DNA of 35,154 nt from an uncultured Pelagibacteraceae bacterium (GTDB taxonomy: Bacteria > Pseudomonadota > Alphaproteobacteria > Pelagibacterales > Pelagibacteraceae). Of the stretch, positions 16,530 to 24,251 are shown piece after piece. The translations under genes were made by a program, and so were the position numbers. The notes under the pieces were generated by a model. It was given only the letters and a program-made list of their open reading frames with translations, was not told where the DNA came from and did not search any database. Numbering within the stretch: position 1 is the first letter of the stretch; every line of letters begins with the position of its first letter. Location: positions 1 through 35,154 of the forward strand of contig CACIOP010000011.1 in assembly GCA_902588315.1 (NCBI GenBank), in the 5' to 3' direction.

Positions 16530-17527
16530 TTAATATTGCACTATTTGGACTTGGAAGAATTGGTCAAATGCACGCCAATAACCTGATAAATCATAAAGAT
16601 TTTAATCTGAAATATATTTTTGATAAAGATCAAAAATTAACAAAAAAACTATCCAAAAAGTATAACTCTATTGATATTCAAAATCCAAAAATTGCATTTA
16701 AAGATAAAAATATCAAATGTATATTTATTGCATCAAGCACAAACACACACTTAAAATTTATTGAAGAAGCGGTTGTAAATAAGAAAGTTGTATTTTGTGA
16801 AAAACCTTTAGACCTTGATTTAAATAAAATTAACAAGTGTAAAAAAAGAATTTCTAAATATAAACCAAAAATTCAACTCGGATTTAATAGAAGGTACGAC
16901 CCAGCGCATAATTCTTTAAATCATAATTTACTCAAGGGTAGAATCGGTAAATTAGAAAAAATAATTATTACTAGCAGAGACCCGGAGCCTCCACCAATAA
17001 ACTATTTAAAGACATCTGGAGGTATATTTAAAGATATGATGATTCATGATTTTGATTTAGCAAGATTTTATGCTGGAAATGATGAATTTGAGTCCATATT
17101 TGCTACTGGGAAACGTTTCTCGGATAGAAAACTAAAAAAAATAAATGATTTAGATTTAGCTACTGTAATTATGAAAACTAAAAAAGGAGTACAGTGTATC
17201 ATTACTAATTCTAGGCATTGTAGTTTTGGTTATGATCAAAGAATTGAGCTTTTTGGGTCTAAAGGAATGATCATTTCGGATAATCAAAGAGACTTGGAAA
17301 CAGTTTTGTACTCAAAAAATTCAACAGACAACAAAACACAATTAAAAAACTTTTTTATTGAAAGATATTCTGAAGCCTACAAAATTCAACTAGATGACTT
17401 AGTAAAAATTTGTAAAAAAAACTCTAAACCTTTAGCTAATTTTGAAGATGGTAGAAAATCTCTTATACTAGCAGAAAGTGCAAAAAGATCTTTGAAATCT
17501 AAAAAATTTGAAAAAGTGATATTTTAA
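16514..17527 (+). CDS. iolG: Inositol 2-dehydrogenase-like protein
   Basis: 337 residues, a good match to inositol 2-dehydrogenase. G12-L-G-R-I-G17 binds NAD. K97 in CEKPL, D174 and H178 in GIFKDMMIHDFD align with the Lys/Asp/His catalytic set of Bacillus IolG, and QLGFNRRYDPAH and SRDPEPPP are further family strings. Reaction: myo-inositol (or a similar polyol) to the 2-keto derivative with NAD reduction, feeding IolE encoded nearby. The ATG lies inside the 3' end of the upstream dehydrogenase gene (16-base overlap). Confidence 0.86.
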   Translation: MGKNIINIALFGLGRIGQMHANNLINHKDFNLKYIFDKDQKLTKKLSKKYNSIDIQNPKIAFKDKNIKCIFIASSTNTHLKFIEEAVVNKKVVFCEKPLDLDLNKINKCKKRISKYKPKIQLGFNRRYDPAHNSLNHNLLKGRIGKLEKIIITSRDPEPPPINYLKTSGGIFKDMMIHDFDLARFYAGNDEFESIFATGKRFSDRKLKKINDLDLATVIMKTKKGVQCIITNSRHCSFGYDQRIELFGSKGMIISDNQRDLETVLYSKNSTDNKTQLKNFFIERYSEAYKIQLDDLVKICKKNSKPLANFEDGRKSLILAESAKRSLKSKKFEKVIF

Positions 17528-17736
17528 TTAAATTAACTTCTTACAAACAAAGTTGAAAATATTTTACCTTTAACAGGATCACTATTTTTATAGAAGTTAG
17601 GTTTTATAGTATTTTAATGCACTAAAGTGTCTAGTAATAGTTGAAATTAATATATTTAAAATAAACATAACTAATATTTAATTTTTTCATTAATTTTTTT
17701 TCTTCTATAATGTTATTTTAAAAAAAGGAGGAAACT
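17528..17736. promoter_or_regulatory. 209-base intergenic region ahead of the GYD gene, with candidate promoter
   Basis: The longest non-coding stretch in the window. A TATAAT hexamer at 17706-17711 has a poor TTTTCA -35 candidate at 17684-17689 (16-base spacing). A consensus AGGAGG at 17726-17731 sits five bases before the GYD ATG. A small CACTAAAGTG palindrome is near 17625. I see no tRNA, small ORF or riboswitch fold here. The promoter call is plausible but unproven in this AT-rich sequence. Confidence 0.45.
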
Positions 17737-18063
17737 ATGGCTAAATTTATAGTAATGGGCAATTATACAGCTCAAGCTTTTAAAGGATTTATAGGTAATC
17801 CAGACCAAGACAGAGCTGCAGCTGCTACTGCTTTATCAGAGGCAGTAGGAGGAAAGATGGAGTCTTTTATGATCACAAGAGGAGCTTATGATTTTGTAGG
17901 AGTTGTGAGTGGTAGTATTGGATTTGAAGGCGCAGCAGCAGTTAAGCTAGCAGTTGAAGCTTCTGGAGCTATAACAAATTTTACCATATTAGAAGAAATG
18001 GATATGGGTAAAGCTGCCGGCATGGCATCAAAGGCTATGGCTAATTATAAACCAGCAGGTTAA
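17737..18063 (+). CDS. GYD domain-containing protein
   Basis: 108 residues matching the GYD family of small ferredoxin-fold proteins. Visible parts are FIVMGNYTAQAFKGFI at the start, GGKMESFMITRGAYDFVGVV in the middle (the eponymous G-Y-D appears as G-A-Y-D), and VEASGAITNFTILEEMDM. It is Ala/Gly-rich and has the best Shine-Dalgarno in the window, suggesting strong expression. It stands alone between the inositol genes and the moa operon, followed by a long hairpin. The molecular function of GYD proteins is not established. Confidence 0.85.
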   Translation: MAKFIVMGNYTAQAFKGFIGNPDQDRAAAATALSEAVGGKMESFMITRGAYDFVGVVSGSIGFEGAAAVKLAVEASGAITNFTILEEMDMGKAAGMASKAMANYKPAG

Positions 18064-18075
18064 AGCTAGATTTTT

Positions 18076-18124
18076 AAGTTAATTCTATCATGATTAATTT
18101 TATTAATTATGATAGCTTTAACTT
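18076..18124 (+). promoter_or_regulatory. Long hairpin directly upstream of moaA
   Basis: Arms of 14 bases (18085-18098 and 18102-18115, with one G-U pair) close on a three-base TTT loop. A second seven-base helix (18076-18082 with 18118-18124) extends it after a 2x2 internal loop, giving about 21 pairs in total. It starts 13 bases after the GYD stop and ends two bases before the moaA ATG at 18127. No uridine run follows, so it is not a classic intrinsic terminator. An attenuator, a block on moaA translation, an RNA-stability element, or a DNA operator are all possible. Confidence 0.6.
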
Positions 18125-18126
18125 TA

Positions 18127-19119
18127 ATGAATATATTAAGAGATAGCTTTGGTAGGACTTTTCCATATATAAGACTTTCGATTACTGATGTATGTAATTT
18201 TAAGTGTGGGTATTGTTTACCAAATGGATATCAAATTGATAAGAGTGATAATAGAAAATTTCTTCACTTAGAGGAAATCAGACGTCTAGCAAAAGTTTTT
18301 TCAAAATTAGGTGTATGCAAAATTAGACTTACTGGAGGTGAACCTACAGTAAGAAAAGATTTTTTTGATATAATCAAGATCTTAAAAAATGAAGCTGGAA
18401 TAAAAAAAGTTGTAATTACCACAAACGGTTATTATTTAGACAAAAAAGCAAAGATGTTAGTAGATAGTGGGATAAATGGTATTAATATTAGCATTGATAG
18501 TCTGAATAGAGATATATTCAAAAATGTTACAGGTCATGATCGATTACCAGAGATTTTAAAAGGAATTAATATCCTACAAGATTTAAATTTTGAAAATATT
18601 AAGATTAATGCAGTTCTTTTAAATGGAATAAATGCATCAGACAAAGATTTTGAATCCTGGGGAGAATTTGTAAAAAAAAACAAAGTGGATTTTAGATATA
18701 TAGAATTAATGCAAACTGGAGATAACCTAGATTATTTTAAAAAATACCATGTATCTTCAAAAATCTTTAAAGAATACTTAAATAAAAACAATTGGATTTA
18801 CCAAACTCTAGGTAAGGATGCAGGGCCGTCATTAAATTATATAAATCCAGAATATAAAGGGAAATTTGGAATTATAGCACCCTACTCTAAAGATTTTTGT
18901 AGAAGCTGTAATAGATTAAGAATTACATCAAGAGGAGATCTTAGATTGTGCCTATTTGGCAATACTGGAATAAGTATAAGACATTTATTGCAAAAAGATG
19001 ATCAAATAGATGAATTGCAAGATCTCATTATGGGACAAATGAAATTTAAAAAAGAAACTCACTATTTAGAACTTGGTGAAACTGGTTTAACTAAAAATTT
19101 ATCTACTACAGGTGGCTAA
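18127..19119 (+). CDS. moaA: GTP 3',8-cyclase MoaA, molybdenum cofactor synthesis
   Basis: Radical-SAM enzyme that, with MoaC, turns GTP into cyclic pyranopterin monophosphate. From the chosen start it has 330 residues. The N-terminal radical-SAM cluster is CNFKCGYC (CxxxCxxC), LTGGEPTVR follows, and the C-terminal 4Fe-4S cluster is DFCRSCNRLR..LRLCLFG. The protein ends in Gly-Gly, as MoaA proteins do. The frame also offers an ATG at 18109, but that codon sits in the stem of the upstream hairpin, and the homologous region begins RDSFGRTFPYIRLS, so 18127 is preferred. First gene of moaA-moaC-moaD-moaE-msrP-msrQ; its stop overlaps the moaC start as TAATG. Confidence 0.95.
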   Translation: MNILRDSFGRTFPYIRLSITDVCNFKCGYCLPNGYQIDKSDNRKFLHLEEIRRLAKVFSKLGVCKIRLTGGEPTVRKDFFDIIKILKNEAGIKKVVITTNGYYLDKKAKMLVDSGINGINISIDSLNRDIFKNVTGHDRLPEILKGINILQDLNFENIKINAVLLNGINASDKDFESWGEFVKKNKVDFRYIELMQTGDNLDYFKKYHVSSKIFKEYLNKNNWIYQTLGKDAGPSLNYINPEYKGKFGIIAPYSKDFCRSCNRLRITSRGDLRLCLFGNTGISIRHLLQKDDQIDELQDLIMGQMKFKKETHYLELGETGLTKNLSTTGG

Positions 19120-19664
19120 TGTCAAAATTAAAAATTATAAATCAAGAAGAACTTAAAGATTGGGCCAAAGAAATATTTCAAAAAAATTCTTTCAATATGG
19201 TTGATGTATCTTCAAAAAAAGAAACTTTTAGAAGAGCACTTGCATCAGGTAAAATTTATGTTGGAAAAGAGGTTTTTGATCTCATTAAAAATAAAAAGAT
19301 GCCTAAAGGAGATCCTATTACCTTAGCTGAGGTATCAGCTGTTTTGGGTGTAAAAAAAACAAGTGAACTTATTCCTTTATGTCACCCACTTCCAATAGAC
19401 CATACGGCTACTAAAATAATTATGAATGAATTAGACAGTTCATTAGAGGTTTTTTGTGTTGTTTCTGCAGTTGCAAAAACAGGTGTTGAAATGGAAGCTA
19501 TAATGGGAGTTAACTCAGCCTTAATTACAATTTACGATTTAAGCAAAATAGTAAATCCACATCTTAAAATTGATAACGTAAAATTATTAATTAAAGAAGG
19601 TGGAAAAAGTGGATTATGGAAAAACCCTGATGGGCTCCCAGATTTTTTAAAAAATATTTTTTAA
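19119..19664 (+). CDS. moaC: Cyclic pyranopterin monophosphate synthase MoaC
   Basis: 181 residues, about 20 longer than usual because of an N-terminal stretch before the canonical NMVDVSSK. The conserved MoaC elements are all there: MPKGDP (K63), LIPLCHPL (H89), KTGVEMEA (E124/E126), TIYDLSK (D140, K143) and GGKSG. It works with MoaA on the first step of molybdenum cofactor synthesis in the cytoplasm. It overlaps both neighbours by one base as TAATG, so translational reinitiation along the operon is likely. Confidence 0.95.
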   Translation: MSKLKIINQEELKDWAKEIFQKNSFNMVDVSSKKETFRRALASGKIYVGKEVFDLIKNKKMPKGDPITLAEVSAVLGVKKTSELIPLCHPLPIDHTATKIIMNELDSSLEVFCVVSAVAKTGVEMEAIMGVNSALITIYDLSKIVNPHLKIDNVKLLIKEGGKSGLWKNPDGLPDFLKNIF

Positions 19665-19933
19665 TGAAAATATCAGTTGAACTATTTGGCGCAGCTAGAG
19701 AATTTAGTACTAAATCCCATTTAGACTTTGAATTAATTGAAAATTCCTCAATAAAAGATCTTAGAAACCAAATGATAGAGTTTATTGATATAAAATTTAA
19801 AGGAAATGAAACTTTTAAAAAAATTATTAAATCATCAGCTTTTTGTTCGTCTGATGATAAAATTGTCTCAGATAATTATAAAATAGTTAAAAAACAAAAC
19901 TTTAGCATTATACCTCCTATAGGAGGCGGTTAA
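19664..19933 (+). CDS. moaD: Molybdopterin synthase small subunit MoaD
   Basis: 89 residues of the ubiquitin-like MoaD/ThiS fold, with the N-terminal VELFGAAREF strand and the essential C-terminal Gly-Gly (IPPIGGG). The terminal glycine is thiocarboxylated and donates sulfur to precursor Z in complex with MoaE. Placement between moaC and moaE, with TAATG overlaps to each, confirms the identity over ThiS. No MoeB-type activating enzyme is in the window. Confidence 0.93.
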   Translation: MKISVELFGAAREFSTKSHLDFELIENSSIKDLRNQMIEFIDIKFKGNETFKKIIKSSAFCSSDDKIVSDNYKIVKKQNFSIIPPIGGG

Positions 19934-20379
19934 TGCTACATACTAAAATTATTGATGCTTCAAAAAATGAGAAGATAGAAATTTCAAAAGCAGAAAATTA
20001 TTTAAATCAATCGAAATTTGGTGCTGTAATATATTTTGTTGGGACTGTAAGAGATTTAAATGAAAATAAAACAGTTACTGGTATTACCTATGATGCCAAA
20101 GAAAGTATGGTTATAAAAAGTTTTGAAGAAATTTATGAAGAAGCTGATAACAAGCTAAATATTAAAGAAAAAGCAGTCTTTATTGAGCATGTTAAAGGAT
20201 ATGTGGGTTTAAAAGAAAAAAGCATCATTATTGGTGTAGCTTGTAAACATAGAGATCAAGCTTTTGTGTTATCTAGATATATAATTGAAGAAATTAAAAA
20301 AAGATCTCCTATTTGGAAAAAAGAACATTATGAAAATGAGGACAGTGAGTGGTTGAAAGGAGTATCTCTAAATAATTAA
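19933..20379 (+). CDS. moaE: Molybdopterin synthase catalytic subunit MoaE
   Basis: 148 residues. The family signature FGAVIYFVGTVRDLNENKTV is followed by YDAKESMV, IEHVKGYVGLKEKSIIIGV, CKHRDQAF and the C-terminal catalytic-Lys region PIWKKEHYE. With MoaD it converts cyclic pyranopterin monophosphate to molybdopterin. The stop codon directly abuts the msrP ATG (TAA-ATG), tying cofactor synthesis to a molybdoenzyme client in one transcript. Confidence 0.94.
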   Translation: MLHTKIIDASKNEKIEISKAENYLNQSKFGAVIYFVGTVRDLNENKTVTGITYDAKESMVIKSFEEIYEEADNKLNIKEKAVFIEHVKGYVGLKEKSIIIGVACKHRDQAFVLSRYIIEEIKKRSPIWKKEHYENEDSEWLKGVSLNN

Positions 20380-21285
20380 ATGATAAAATTTAAAAATTCA
20401 GAAATTACACCAGAAAATATTTATAAAAAAAGAAGATCATTCATTAAATCTATAGGTCTTGGTGCAAGCTCACTAGCTATTTCTAGTATACCTTTTGTAA
20501 ATAAATCTTTAGCAAGTGAGAGAGATAAATTAACAAGTTATAAAGATATTACGACTTATAATAATTATTATGAGTTTGGAACATCTAAGAGTGATCCTCA
20601 TAGAAATTCTCAAATATTTAAAACAACTCCTTGGGAAATAGGTATTGAAGGAGAAATTGAAAAACCGATTAAATTATCAATGGAGGAAATCTCAGAAATG
20701 TTTATTTCTGAAGAAAGAATATATCGATTAAGATGTGTTGAGGGTTGGTCTATGGTTATTCCATGGATGGGTTTTTCTTTAAGTAAATTACTATCAAAAG
20801 TAAATCCAACTAATAAAGCAAAATTTGTTGAATTTGAAAGTGTATATGACCCTGCACAAATGAAAGGTCAAAGATACCCTGTTTTAAACTGGCCTTACAA
20901 TGAAGGTTTAAGAATTGATGAAGCCATGCATCCTTTGACAACAGTTGTGACAGGTTTATATGGTAAAAAACTCCCTAATCAAAACGGAGCACCACTAAGA
21001 ATTTTTATTCCATGGAAGTATGGTTTTAAAAGTGCAAAAGCTATTGTTAAAATTAAATTTGTTGAAAACATGCCTACCTCATCATGGATGTGGGCTTCCC
21101 CTAGAGAATATGGATTTTACTCAAATGTTAATCCTAATGTTGATCACCCAAGATGGTCTCAAGCAACTGAAAGAATAATAGGTGAAGGTGTTTGGGCACC
21201 TAGAGTAAAGACCTTAATGTTTAATGGTTATGGAGATGAAGTTGCAAGTCTCTATAGCGGTATGGATTTAAAAAAAAATTTCTAA
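20380..21285 (+). CDS. msrP: Periplasmic methionine sulfoxide reductase, molybdopterin subunit MsrP (YedY)
   Basis: 301 residues of the sulfite-oxidase fold. A twin-arginine signal (K17-R-R-S-F-I-K, then a hydrophobic stretch to KSLA) directs the folded molybdoprotein to the periplasm. The molybdenum ligand is C119 in RLRCVEGWSMVIPWMG, and further MsrP strings are GQRYPVLNWPYNEGLR and NGAPLRIFIPWKYGFKSAK. It repairs oxidised methionine in envelope proteins using electrons from MsrQ, encoded next. It directly follows moaE. Confidence 0.95.
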   Translation: MIKFKNSEITPENIYKKRRSFIKSIGLGASSLAISSIPFVNKSLASERDKLTSYKDITTYNNYYEFGTSKSDPHRNSQIFKTTPWEIGIEGEIEKPIKLSMEEISEMFISEERIYRLRCVEGWSMVIPWMGFSLSKLLSKVNPTNKAKFVEFESVYDPAQMKGQRYPVLNWPYNEGLRIDEAMHPLTTVVTGLYGKKLPNQNGAPLRIFIPWKYGFKSAKAIVKIKFVENMPTSSWMWASPREYGFYSNVNPNVDHPRWSQATERIIGEGVWAPRVKTLMFNGYGDEVASLYSGMDLKKNF

Positions 21286-21291
21286 ATTAAA

Positions 21292-21873
21292 TTGAGAAGA
21301 TATTCTAAAACTCTAGTTTTTTTTCTCTCTCTTTGGCCAATTTATGTGATTTCTTATCAAATAATTTTTAATCAACTAGGTCCAGAGCCTGTTGATAGAA
21401 TCATAAATCACTTTGGAGAATGGACTTTGATATTTATTCTTTTAACTCTTTCAATGACACCGCTTAAGCAAATCACAAAATCAGTAGAGTGGATCAAGTT
21501 TAGAAGAATGCTTGGTTTGTTTACTTTTTTTTATGCATCTATTCATATGTTAAGTTATGTTGGTCTTGATTACAGATTTGATTTTGAGCCTCTGATAAAT
21601 GATGTCTTAAAAAAGAAGTTTATCTTTATAGGATTTTCAGCTTGGCTATTATTAATTCCACTTGCTATAACCTCATCTGAGAGAATGGTGAGACTATTAA
21701 AACAAAATTGGAAAAAAATTCATAGATTAATTTATATAATTGGGATTTTTGGTGTACTTCATTATATTTGGCTATCAAAGACAATATTTTTTAAACCACT
21801 AATATTTTTAATACTTTTAATTGTTCTTTTACTTTTTAGGATTAAAATTACTAAATCAGCTTTTAAAATCTGA
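21292..21873 (+). CDS. msrQ: Membrane heme subunit MsrQ (YedZ)
   Basis: 193 residues with about six hydrophobic helices of the ferric-reductase-like domain. Candidate heme-ligand histidines are in NHFGEW, YASIHMLSY and the KKIHRLIYIIG..HYIWLSK region. It passes quinone- or flavin-derived electrons to MsrP. Translation most likely begins at the TTG at 21292, six bases after msrP, because the next in-frame Met lies inside the protein (SMTPLKQ). The 3' end overlaps the convergent mocA gene by 18 bases. Confidence 0.92.
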   Translation: MRRYSKTLVFFLSLWPIYVISYQIIFNQLGPEPVDRIINHFGEWTLIFILLTLSMTPLKQITKSVEWIKFRRMLGLFTFFYASIHMLSYVGLDYRFDFEPLINDVLKKKFIFIGFSAWLLLIPLAITSSERMVRLLKQNWKKIHRLIYIIGIFGVLHYIWLSKTIFFKPLIFLILLIVLLLFRIKITKSAFKI

Positions 21874-22431
21874 AACTTTATCAAAATCTTTAAAGGATTT
21901 AAGGCTGCTTGTATTAATAAAATTTGTTCTATTTTTAAGCCTTTTAACCATAAATTTTGCTCCAAACTGACCTTTAATATTTTTAAATTTTTTTATCAAA
22001 GAAATATCAAAACCAATAGGATTACCTAGTCTATTTTTATAATTTAATGCATGGACTAAAAATTTTTTAGTTTTTATAGATCTGCAAATTTTATTTATAT
22101 CTGATAGTTTAACAAATGGCATATCTGACTGAGCTACAATAAAACCATCGTCGTTTTTAGATACTTTTTTTAATCCCACTTTTATAGAAGAGGCCATTCC
22201 TTTTTTGTAGTTTTTGTTATAAGTAAAAATAATCTTTTTATTTTTTTTAATTATTTTTTTTACTTCTTTAAATTGATGACCAAGAACTATAACAATTTTA
22301 TTTGCTTTACTTTTTTTTAATACATTTAGTGAATAATTAATTAGAGGTTTTTTTTTATATAACTTAATAAGTTTATTTTCTGATTTCATTCTTTTAGATA
22401 GGCCAGCAGCAAGTAATATAACTTTAATCAC
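21856..22431 (-). CDS. mocA: Molybdenum cofactor cytidylyltransferase (MocA-like NTP transferase)
   Basis: 191 residues. The nucleotide-binding signature LLAAGLSKRMKSENKL (residues 6-21) and AQSDMPFVK place it in the MobA/MocA family. Distal location in a coxSLM-xdhC operon points to MocA, which attaches CMP to molybdopterin to form the cytosine dinucleotide cofactor used by xanthine-oxidase-family enzymes, rather than MobA (guanine). The start overlaps the upstream xdhC-like stop as ATGA. MsrP uses plain molybdopterin, so its only local client is the CoxL-like protein. Confidence 0.88.
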   Translation of the reverse strand: MIKVILLAAGLSKRMKSENKLIKLYKKKPLINYSLNVLKKSKANKIVIVLGHQFKEVKKIIKKNKKIIFTYNKNYKKGMASSIKVGLKKVSKNDDGFIVAQSDMPFVKLSDINKICRSIKTKKFLVHALNYKNRLGNPIGFDISLIKKFKNIKGQFGAKFMVKRLKNRTNFINTSSLKSFKDFDKVSDFKS

Positions 22432-23108
22432 TTTTTATAAGTTTGTGATACTAATTGGGCTATAATAGATAAAGCAATTTCTGGAGCAGATTTGCCACCG
22501 AGCTTAATACCAATTGGTCCATGAATTGAACCAATTTGATCATTAGTAAATCCAGCCTCACTTAATCTTTGACATCTATTTTCGTGAGTTTTTTTACTGC
22601 CAAGTGCCCCAATGTAATAAAATTTATTTTTTAATGCGTATTGCAAAGCAGGATCATCTATTTTTGGATCATGTGTTAAAGCTATTAAGGCTGTACTTGA
22701 ATTTGTTTCAATTTCTTCAAAAGCTTCTTTTGGCCACTTGTTAATAACTTTAATATCAGGAAATCTTTGCTCAGATGCAAAATATCCTCTTGGATCTATG
22801 ATACTAATTTCAAAATTTAAACTTTTTGCAAAATCAACTAAATATTGTGCAATATGCACAGCCCCAACAACAATTACTTTTATTGGTTTTATATACGTTT
22901 CAATAAATATCTCTGAATTTTCTATAACACCGTTTTTTTTTGATTTAAAAAAATTTTCTATTTCACCAGCATATTTTGAAAATTCTCCTTTTGGAGTAGT
23001 GCCAGGTAAATAAATTTCACTATCACCATTTTCTAAATTTGTAAGAATTGCAAACTCAGTTTTTGATGATTTTTTTTTTAATATTTCTTCAAGTGTTTTA
23101 ATTTTCAT
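22428..23108 (-). CDS. XdhC C-terminal Rossmann domain protein, molybdoenzyme maturation
   Basis: 226 residues corresponding to the C-terminal domain of XdhC/CoxF-type chaperones. The Rossmann core begins VIVVGAVHIAQYL and continues with IIDPRGYFASEQRFPD, LTHDPKIDDPAL, YIGALGSKKTHENRCQRL and the C-terminal IHGPIGIKLGGKSAPEIALSI. Such proteins bind the cytosine dinucleotide cofactor, promote its sulfuration and insert it. The N-terminal XdhC domain is encoded separately by the preceding gene, joined by a one-base TAATG overlap, so together they make one split XdhC. Confidence 0.88.
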   Translation of the reverse strand: MKIKTLEEILKKKSSKTEFAILTNLENGDSEIYLPGTTPKGEFSKYAGEIENFFKSKKNGVIENSEIFIETYIKPIKVIVVGAVHIAQYLVDFAKSLNFEISIIDPRGYFASEQRFPDIKVINKWPKEAFEEIETNSSTALIALTHDPKIDDPALQYALKNKFYYIGALGSKKTHENRCQRLSEAGFTNDQIGSIHGPIGIKLGGKSAPEIALSIIAQLVSQTYKK

Positions 23109-23437
23109 TAGTGTATCTGCTCAATATATACCGCTATCTCTCCGCCACATGCTAGACCCACTTCCCACGCGCTCTCATTTGAAACTTTAAATTCTATTTT
23201 TTTACAAGGTTTGTTGTCTTTAATTAGTGATAGACATTCGCTTACAACTGCAGACTCCACACATCCTCCAGAAACTGATCCTGAAAAATCTCCTTTTTCG
23301 TTCACAATCATTCTGCTACCAACTTGTCTAGGTGATGATCCCCAGGTTTGAATTACTGTTGCTAAAACTACTTTTTGATTAGCATTGATCCAATCTTGAG
23401 CTTCGTCTAATATTTTCTCATCAAATGAATTTTTCAT
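23108..23437 (-). CDS. XdhC/CoxI N-terminal domain protein
   Basis: 109 residues matching the XdhC_CoxI N-terminal domain: VLATVIQTWGSSPRQVGSRM, GSVSGGCVE and the terminal ACGGEIAVYIE. The two conserved Cys (GGCVE and ACGGE) are probable sulfur or metal handling sites. Many bacteria fuse this part to the Rossmann domain; here the two domains are adjacent single genes. It follows coxM after 21 bases in the same operon. Confidence 0.88.
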   Translation of the reverse strand: MKNSFDEKILDEAQDWINANQKVVLATVIQTWGSSPRQVGSRMIVNEKGDFSGSVSGGCVESAVVSECLSLIKDNKPCKKIEFKVSNESAWEVGLACGGEIAVYIEQIH

Positions 23438-23458
23438 CTGATAAAATATAGTTTTTAA

Positions 23459-24244
23459 CTAACAAGCATCAACGGCTTTTTTAGCCTGAGTGACAACTAA
23501 ACTAGCTCTAAATTCTGCAGAAGCATGCATATCAGAGTTCATTTCTGAACTATCTAGATCCATTCCATCTATTGAAGAAGAGGAAAAATTACCCGATAGA
23601 GCTTTCGACATTTCTTTATCATTATAAACACATGATTTTGCACCAGTAACTGCAACGTTTACATCGCCTTTATGTTTAGCCACATATACTCCAACGATTG
23701 CATATCTAGATGCAGGATTAGGATGTTTTTGATAGCTAGATTTTTCTGGTATTTGAAATTCTATAGCTTCAATTAACTCACCCTTTTTTAAAGCTGTCTC
23801 AAACATTCCTTTAAAAAACTTTGCCGCTTCAATTTTTCTTTCGTTCGTATGTATTGTTGCGTTTAAAGCGATACAAGCTGATGGATAATCAGCTGATGGA
23901 TCGTTATTTGCAATTGAACCACCTATCGTTCCTCTATTTCTTACTTGTGGATCACCAATTCCTTCAGCCAAACTAGACAATGATGGAATTGCTTTTTTAA
24001 CATCTTTAGAATTTGAAACTTCAACATGTTTAGTAGCAGCTCCTATTGTAACTGATTTGCCACTTACTTTTATACCACTTAATTTTTTAATATTTTTTAT
24101 ATCAATTAAATCTTTGTAAGTAGCCAATCCTAATTTCATTGAAGGAATAGTAGTCATGCCTCCTGCTAAAAAAGCAGAACTAGATGAAGCAAGTTTAGAT
24201 GCCTCTTTACTATCTTTTGCTGAATGATAATTAAAATCTTTCAT
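23459..24244 (-). CDS. coxM: Molybdenum hydroxylase FAD-binding medium subunit (CoxM/CutM type)
   Basis: 261 residues, slightly shorter than the usual 280-290. Both FAD-binding loops are visible: FLAGGMTTIPSMK near residue 26 and RNRGTIGGSIANNDPSAD near 103-118. The subunit passes electrons from the iron-sulfur protein to its acceptor. A strong AGGAGG (24248-24253) overlaps the coxL stop, so initiation is probably efficient. Gene order coxS-coxL-coxM is that of form II clusters rather than the form I M-S-L order. Confidence 0.93.
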   Translation of the reverse strand: MKDFNYHSAKDSKEASKLASSSSAFLAGGMTTIPSMKLGLATYKDLIDIKNIKKLSGIKVSGKSVTIGAATKHVEVSNSKDVKKAIPSLSSLAEGIGDPQVRNRGTIGGSIANNDPSADYPSACIALNATIHTNERKIEAAKFFKGMFETALKKGELIEAIEFQIPEKSSYQKHPNPASRYAIVGVYVAKHKGDVNVAVTGAKSCVYNDKEMSKALSGNFSSSSIDGMDLDSSEMNSDMHASAEFRASLVVTQAKKAVDAC

Positions 24245-24251
24245 AAACCTC

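Noticed and set aside
17528..17736. Possible tRNA or riboswitch in the longest non-coding gap
   Set aside because: No cloverleaf arms, T-loop consensus or known riboswitch core could be found by eye.
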